Shown: one piece after another, positions 5,471 through 9,612 of the stretch | How the letters are laid out: each line of letters starts with the position of its first letter | Position numbering within the stretch: the first letter of the stretch is position 1 | NCBI GenBank assembly: GCA_015486505.1 | Contig: WFRP01000058.1 | Span: forward strand, 1-9,612 | Direction of reading: 5' to 3' | Length of the DNA stretch: 9,612 bases | Source: Pseudomonadota bacterium | Lineage (GTDB): Bacteria; Desulfobacterota; Anaeroferrophillalia; Anaeroferrophillales; Tharpellaceae | Notes under the pieces: model-generated | The model's database searches: none | The model's input: the letters and a program-made list of their open reading frames with translations, nothing else | Told to the model about the DNA's origin: nothing | Made by a program: the position numbers and the translations under genes

Positions 5471-7375
5471 ATGTTAAGAATGATGCGGAAAAATGCCAAG
5501 TCGCTGATTGTCAAATTTGTTTTCGGAGTTCTTATTGTGGTTTTCTCCTTTTGGGGGGTCGGCAGTATGAAAGCCAAACAGATGACGGTTGCCGCGACAG
5601 TTAACGGTAATACCATTGAGCGTAAAGCTCTGGATACTTCATTTCGGGATCTCTGGCGGCGTTATCAGGAAAAATCCCGGGGGAAATTTAATCCCGACGA
5701 AGCGCAGGCAATGCAGATTAAGCGTGAAGCATTGAATAATCTGATTGATCGTCAGTTGCTGCTGGCCGAAGCGAAAAAACTGGGGCTTACGGTTGAAGAG
5801 GCTGAACTCCGGCAGCGGATTGCCGAGTTGGGCGCCTTTAAAAGGGACGGCCGTTTTGATCAGGAGACCTATCGCCGGGCCTTGAGCTTTAATCATTTGA
5901 CCCCGGCTCAATTTGAGCAGAACTTCAGAGAGGATATTCTCATCAACAAAGTCCAGGCCGTAATCAGCGATGGGGTGAAAGTTGTTCCGGATGAGGTTGA
6001 TATTCTGCTGCGGCAGCAGCGGGAAGAGATCGCGCTTGATCTTTTGAAGCTGGTTCCGGCTGAGTATCAGGCCAAAATGAAGTTTGATGCCGCGGCCCTG
6101 CAGAAATTCTTTAATGAAAACCGAAAAAAGTTCCGCATCCCGGAACAGCGCAAGATCGCGGCCCTGGTGCTTGAGCGGAATAAGCTGCTTGCCGAGGTTG
6201 AGGTTACCGATACCCAGGTTGCGGATTTCTACAAGAATAATCTCGATAAATTCAAAGAAAAAGAGCAGGTCAAGGCCCGGCACATCCTGATCAAGGTGGC
6301 GGCCGATGCTCCCGCGGATGAAGTTGAAAAAGCGCGTACGGAGATCATTGAGATTGCCGAGAAGATAAAGGGCGGGGCTGATTTCGCGGAAATCGCGAAA
6401 AAGAGTTCGCAGGGGCCGTCAAGTTCCATGGGCGGCGATCTCGGCTGGTTCGGTCGTGGTTCCATGGTCAAGGCTTTCGAGGAGGCCGCCTTCGCGCTCC
6501 AGCCGGGCGAGGTCAGTGAGCCGGTGCGGACCCAGTTCGGGTTTCATCTGATTAAAGTTGAAGATCATAAACCGAAGCGGACGAAAGGCTTGGCTGAAGT
6601 CAAGGTTGAGATTGAAAAAGGATTGCGGTTTGAAGCTTTGCCGGCACTTGTCCAAAAAAGGGTTGCCGAAATCAGCAAGGTATTGGCGCCCATCAGTAAT
6701 AGCAAAGAATTTGTTGCGGCGGCCCGCAAACTGGGCGCGACTGTGGTTGAGACCGGTTTTTTTAAGCAGAAAGACGGGATTGTGCCGGATATCGGTCGGG
6801 ATCCGAAGTTGCTGGCGGAAGTATTTAAAGCCCCGGTCAATAAAAGTGTCAAGTTGGTCAATCCGAACCGGAACAGTTATTTTTTCATGGTTACCGGCCT
6901 GAAAAAGAGCTATTTGCCGAAACTGGACGAGGTTAAGGCCGAGGTGGAAAAAGCTTACCGGCTTGAACTGGCGCGGGCGGAAGTGAAAAAGCTTAGCGAA
7001 GTTGTAACCAAACAGCTGAAAGCCGGCAAAACCCTTGAGGAAGTTGCGGCGGGACTTGAAACTAAACTGGTTGACAGCGGTTATTTTGTTCGCGGCCGGG
7101 GGGCAATTCCCAAGCTCGGCACGGATCCGGCTTTGAGTCGGCAGCTCTTTGCTTTGCAGAAAGGCCAGGTAAGCCCGGCTTTGGATCTTAATGGTACCTA
7201 CTTTTTTGCCCGTCTGCAGGATCGCCGCCTGAAACTCGGGGCCGACGGCGATAAACTGCGGCAGGATACCCGGAAGCAATTGCTCCAGTATAAGCAGTAT
7301 CGGGTAATGCAGGAATTTGTTCAGGCTCTGCGGCAGGAAGCGGATATCAAGGTTATGAAAGGGGTTCTCGACTAA
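5471..7375 (+). CDS. ppiD: PpiD-like membrane-anchored peptidyl-prolyl isomerase
   Basis: PpiD proteins sit in the inner membrane and assist folding of newly exported proteins near the Sec translocon. This 634-aa product is close to the E. coli PpiD length. It has a positively charged N-terminus (MLRMMRKNAK), one membrane segment at about 12-31, a SurA/PpiD-type helical chaperone region (about 40-260) and a parvulin domain (about 266-365). The parvulin domain shows ARHILI (His271), GGDLGWFGRGSMV (321-333) and QFGFHLI (His359). These are motifs of active parvulins, so catalysis is plausible. Two further diverged parvulin-like segments follow at about 412-479 and 520-587. The start has AGAGG 9 nt upstream. 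The gap of 210 nt to the NRDE gene suggests a separate transcript. SurA-type naming is the main alternative, but the single N-terminal anchor without a cleavage site favours PpiD. Confidence 0.9.
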   Translation: MLRMMRKNAKSLIVKFVFGVLIVVFSFWGVGSMKAKQMTVAATVNGNTIERKALDTSFRDLWRRYQEKSRGKFNPDEAQAMQIKREALNNLIDRQLLLAEAKKLGLTVEEAELRQRIAELGAFKRDGRFDQETYRRALSFNHLTPAQFEQNFREDILINKVQAVISDGVKVVPDEVDILLRQQREEIALDLLKLVPAEYQAKMKFDAAALQKFFNENRKKFRIPEQRKIAALVLERNKLLAEVEVTDTQVADFYKNNLDKFKEKEQVKARHILIKVAADAPADEVEKARTEIIEIAEKIKGGADFAEIAKKSSQGPSSSMGGDLGWFGRGSMVKAFEEAAFALQPGEVSEPVRTQFGFHLIKVEDHKPKRTKGLAEVKVEIEKGLRFEALPALVQKRVAEISKVLAPISNSKEFVAAARKLGATVVETGFFKQKDGIVPDIGRDPKLLAEVFKAPVNKSVKLVNPNRNSYFFMVTGLKKSYLPKLDEVKAEVEKAYRLELARAEVKKLSEVVTKQLKAGKTLEEVAAGLETKLVDSGYFVRGRGAIPKLGTDPALSRQLFALQKGQVSPALDLNGTYFFARLQDRRLKLGADGDKLRQDTRKQLLQYKQYRVMQEFVQALRQEADIKVMKGVLD

Positions 7376-7390
7376 CCCTGTAAACTGCTG

Positions 7391-7513
7391 ATGCGGGAAC
7401 AAATCCCGCAACCCAAACGGAGCCTTTCCGGCCCACAAATAAGTACTCTTATCAGAACATTTTCTGATTATTAAATCTTGTTTTTTGGTGCAGAAAATAA
7501 CCTGTAAGGTACT
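7391..7513 (-). repeat. Dispersed structured repeat, unit D (short form, inverted)
   Basis: Read on the minus strand this is a complete 123-nt short unit, almost identical to unit E. Differences include CACC instead of TACC in the loop, TTTGTGGG instead of TTTGCGGG, and a GGAAA loop in the small hairpin. It starts 15 nt after the ppiD stop and ends 10 nt before the tRNA promoter -35. On the minus strand the AGTACC end is preceded by seven T. It is the only inverted unit in the window. Confidence 0.92.
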
Positions 7514-7523
7514 AAAAAAACAA

Positions 7524-7552
7524 TTGACAGCGACCATGGGGCATGTTATCTA
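7524..7552 (+). promoter_or_regulatory. Probable promoter of the tRNA-Ala gene
   Basis: A perfect TTGACA -35 (7524-7529) is followed after 17 nt by TATCTA (7547-7552), with a TG just upstream. The predicted start near 7559 gives a tRNA leader of about 16 nt. The -10 match is only 3 of 6. Confidence 0.55.
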
Positions 7553-7574
7553 GACCGCTCAATTTTTGGGTGAC

Positions 7575-7650
7575 GGGGCTGTAGCTCAGCTGGGAGAGCG
7601 CTTGTCTGGCAGACAAGAGGTCGACGGTTCGATCCCGTTCAGCTCCACCA
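7575..7650 (+). tRNA. tRNA-Ala, anticodon GGC (reads GCC)
   Basis: The 76-nt cloverleaf is complete and the CCA end is encoded. The acceptor arm GGGGCTG pairs with CAGCTCC and contains the G3-U70 wobble pair, the classic alanine identity element. The D arm is GCTC/GAGC. The anticodon stem is CTTGT/ACAAG around loop CTGGCAG, with anticodon GGC at 7608-7610. The T arm is GACGG, loop TTCGATC, CCGTT, with one G-T pair. It stands alone with its own promoter and terminator. Confidence 0.97.
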
Positions 7651-7659
7651 ATAAAATCA

Positions 7660-7703
7660 AAGGCTTGGTTAACATTTGTTAGCCAAGCCTTTTTTGTTTT
7701 TTT
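7660..7703. terminator. Bidirectional intrinsic terminator between tRNA-Ala and the convergent glycosyltransferase
   Basis: A 14-bp stem pairs 7660-7673 (AAGGCTTGGTTAAC) with 7678-7691 (one G-T pair) around a 4-nt loop. On the plus strand it is followed by a T-rich tract through 7703, ending the tRNA transcript. On the minus strand it is followed by TTGATTTTATT, so it can also end the glycosyltransferase transcript, whose stop codon is at 7741. Confidence 0.9.
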
Positions 7704-7740
7704 GGATTTGTCCTACACTTTGTCCGCCGATGAAGAATTC

Positions 7741-9345
7741 TCAATCGGCGGGTTTTAATGAAAAGATGCTGACCATTCCATATTTTTTGCTGCGTTTTTC
7801 CCAGATTATTTCAGCTTTGCTGAGCCGGTTTTGGGCAGTGTTCGGCTTATCCGGCAGGTTTAAAAAAAATTGGCGGCCGCCGTCTTGTTCTGTAAGGATA
7901 AGGTAGCTGCATCTGGAATTAATAATTGTTTCCGGGCTGAGTTTATCGGCTTTAAGAATGCGGCAGTTGGACCAGGGGCTTGCAGGCGGCGACGTCCGGT
8001 CGTTTATGTGCGCGTAGAAATGAGTGTAGAGAACTTTATCAGAGGTGGCGCAAAGAATTTCATCTTTGTCTTCGGACAGATGGTTTTTCAGAGCCGCGCC
8101 GGCTTCCTTGAAAATAACTGACCGGCTCAGGTGGGAAACCGACAAGGTTTTCGGCAGGCTGATTGCGAGCAGCAGGAGCAGCAGGTAGATCTGCGGGTGG
8201 TTTCCGGACAGCCGCTGTTCGATACGGTCAAGTATCCGGCTACAGCCATAACCGGCGTAAATGAGGCCGGGAAAATAGATCAAGGCGACAAAGCGTTCGC
8301 AGTCACACCAGTTGAGAAGAATCTGGATATAGATGATAATTGCCCCACTAAAGATAAGCAGCAAAAGAAATTTAAGGGCCGGCTGCCGGCCCGCCGGAGT
8401 CGGGCGCCGGGTGGGGTTTTTAGTCAGGCCGAATAGCGCTATCAGAAAAAAAAGAGCCCCGAAGGTTTTCAAGATGGAATTAGCGCTGACTCCGAGGCCC
8501 AGAAACCAAAGGAAGTGTTTGACCTCGCTGAAAAAATAGGGGACCGTTCCCCAGGGCGGATCCGCCTTTAATGCCGTCAGGGCATATCTCAAGTTGAGAA
8601 ATCGGTTGATTGAGTCGACGATTCTGTAAGAGAATCCATGGGGCAGAGCGTGGATAATGTTAATGTTCGAGAGGCTGAGAAAACTGCCGATAATAAACAG
8701 AATCGGCATAAAGTAGGCGAAGACAGTTTTTATTTTACGGTATTTATGGTGAAATATAAGCCATCCGCCCGCCAGGATAAGCGGCAGAATCCCTTCAATT
8801 CGGCCCCAGGCGGCGAACAGAAAACTGATTGCGGAGATGGATAAAAGTTTTAAGTCCGCCGGCTCGTTTTCAAGAAAACGGCAAAAACAGTAAAGGCCGA
8901 GGCAGAGAAAAAACCAGAATTCCGGGCCTCTGAGAACCTCAACCGAAAGTTCAACAAACAGGGGCGAAACAATGTAGAAAGAGACAATTAATATGGTGAT
9001 GATTCTTGGCCAGAAAAGCCGGCTTAAAAAATAGAGCGGTATTATGGTCGCGAGACTGAAAAAAAGCGAGAGCAGCCGGGCACTCAAAACCCAGTCGCCC
9101 AGCAGGCGAAAAATCCAGCCGATCATGTACGCAAGATTGGTGGGGTAGGCGTAAAATTCGAGAGCTTTGCTGCTTTTATGCTGAAAAAGCGCTTTGGCCT
9201 GCAGGATATAGGCGATGCCGTCGGGGTTGATCAGCGGTTCCCGGAAGAATGGAATCAGACGCAACAGCAAGGCGAGTCCCAGCAGCGGGGCTAAAGAGAG
9301 CAGTAATTCCTGCCGGAAATCGATTTTGCCGTCACTTTTTGCCAT
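7741..9345 (-). CDS. Family GT39-like integral membrane glycosyltransferase
   Basis: The 534-aa product has about ten to twelve hydrophobic segments, from about 12-33 to about 385-400, and a C-terminal soluble domain (about 405-534). The layout is that of GT-C enzymes of the PMT/ArnT/GT39 group, which move a sugar from a polyprenyl-phosphate donor to a lipid, glycan or protein outside the inner membrane. The first outer loop carries INPDGIAYILQAKAL (39-53). Asp42 is the likely catalytic or donor-binding acidic residue; the second acidic residue seen in ArnT is Gly here. LRGPEFWFF (138-146) and WGRIEGIL (180-187) also fit. No Shine-Dalgarno site precedes the ATG, but MAKSDGK before the first membrane segment is a natural start. 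It stands alone and converges on the tRNA gene. The substrate cannot be told. Confidence 0.82.
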   Translation of the reverse strand: MAKSDGKIDFRQELLLSLAPLLGLALLLRLIPFFREPLINPDGIAYILQAKALFQHKSSKALEFYAYPTNLAYMIGWIFRLLGDWVLSARLLSLFFSLATIIPLYFLSRLFWPRIITILIVSFYIVSPLFVELSVEVLRGPEFWFFLCLGLYCFCRFLENEPADLKLLSISAISFLFAAWGRIEGILPLILAGGWLIFHHKYRKIKTVFAYFMPILFIIGSFLSLSNINIIHALPHGFSYRIVDSINRFLNLRYALTALKADPPWGTVPYFFSEVKHFLWFLGLGVSANSILKTFGALFFLIALFGLTKNPTRRPTPAGRQPALKFLLLLIFSGAIIIYIQILLNWCDCERFVALIYFPGLIYAGYGCSRILDRIEQRLSGNHPQIYLLLLLLAISLPKTLSVSHLSRSVIFKEAGAALKNHLSEDKDEILCATSDKVLYTHFYAHINDRTSPPASPWSNCRILKADKLSPETIINSRCSYLILTEQDGGRQFFLNLPDKPNTAQNRLSKAEIIWEKRSKKYGMVSIFSLKPAD

Positions 9346-9405
9346 CAGGTAAGTTGAGTTGTTTGAGGTGAAACGGATAAAAGGTTTTCCGAATACCGGA
9401 TTTTT

Positions 9406-9528
9406 AGTACCTTACAGGTTATTTTCTGTACCAAAAAACAAGATTTAATAATCAGAAAATGTTCTGATAAGAGTACTTATTTGCGGGCCGCAGGGCTCCG
9501 TTTGGGTTGCGGGATTTGTTCCCGCATT
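9406..9528 (+). repeat. Dispersed structured repeat, unit E (complete short form; reference unit)
   Basis: This 123-nt unit shows the basic plan. The left hairpin is about 9406-9428 paired with 9453-9478, an imperfect stem of roughly 22 bp with two bulged A. An alternative local hairpin in the same region is ATCAGAA, AATG loop, TTCTGAT. The small hairpin is GGGCC (9485-9489), GCAG loop, GGCTC (9494-9498). A GTTTGGGT linker leads to the right hairpin TGCGGGA, TTTGT loop, TCCCGCA. Five T precede it. Unit F follows at once in the same direction. Confidence 0.92.
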
Positions 9529-9612
9529 AGTACCTTACAGGTTATTTTCTGTACCAAAAAACAAGATTTAATAATCAGAAAATGTTCTGATAAGAGTACT
9601 TATTTGCGACCA
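9529..9612 (+). repeat. Dispersed structured repeat, unit F (cut by the window end, long form)
   Basis: The left 80 nt match unit E base for base. The unit then reads TTTGCGACCA, the start of a middle module as in units B and C, so it is a long form truncated by the window end. The E-F junction (CCCGCATT/AGTACC) is the same as A-B. Confidence 0.9.

Noticed and set aside
7391..7513. Integron attC site
   Set aside because: The hairpin lacks the attC core pairs RYYYAAC and GTTRRRY at its ends, and the neighbouring genes are housekeeping genes without cassette layout.
6419..7537. Long minus-strand open frame of 372 codons across the ppiD 3' end
   Set aside because: It overlaps a clear parvulin-type gene, starts beyond repeat unit D and shows no recognisable domain; it is a shadow of ppiD codon use.
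7575..7650. tRNA gene as an integration site for a genomic island
   Set aside because: No repeat of the tRNA 3' end and no integrase gene is present in the window.
9346..9405. Promoter for the glycosyltransferase on the minus strand
   Set aside because: No -35/-10 pair with acceptable spacing was found; a start inside repeat unit E is possible but unsupported.

Overview
The window carries a stretch of ordinary bacterial chromosome: a GrpE-DnaK-DnaJ chaperone set, a TANGO2/NRDE-family protein, a membrane-anchored PpiD-type periplasmic folding factor, a tRNA-Ala and, on the opposite strand, a GT39-like integral membrane glycosyltransferase. A periplasmic PpiD and a lipid-linked-sugar type transferase point to a Gram-negative cell. 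The protein style, the moderate GC content and the grpE-dnaK-dnaJ order fit a Desulfobacterota-like (former Deltaproteobacteria) organism. That placement is an impression, not a demonstration.

Layout. 1-243: two head-to-tail copies of a structured repeat (units A and B). 244-417: a leader with possible pairing. 418-1044: grpE. 1181-3088: dnaK, closed by a strong intrinsic terminator (3135-3180). 3181-3370: a partial copy and then a full copy (unit C) of the same repeat. 3392-4495: dnaJ, followed 12 nt later by the NRDE gene (4508-5260). 5471-7375: ppiD. 7391-7513: repeat unit D, inverted. 7575-7650: tRNA-Ala(GGC) with its own promoter and a bidirectional terminator shared with the convergent glycosyltransferase (7741-9345, minus strand). 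9406-9612: two more head-to-tail repeat units (E and F), the last cut by the window end.

How the genes work together. GrpE (nucleotide exchange), DnaK (Hsp70) and DnaJ (Hsp40) form one cytoplasmic folding machine. Here dnaJ is separated from dnaK by a terminator and a repeat, so it probably has its own expression control together with the NRDE gene. PpiD extends the folding theme to the outer face of the inner membrane.

The most notable content is the repeat family: six units, four of them complete, in 9.6 kb. Each complete unit has a long left hairpin, a middle part holding zero, one or two copies of a 25-26 nt module, a small GC-rich hairpin (often with a GNRA-like loop) and a right-hand hairpin. 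The modular build recalls BOX or BIME-type elements. No transposase or other candidate mobiliser is present in the window. Both window ends lie inside repeat units, so the window may be a contig broken at repeats.
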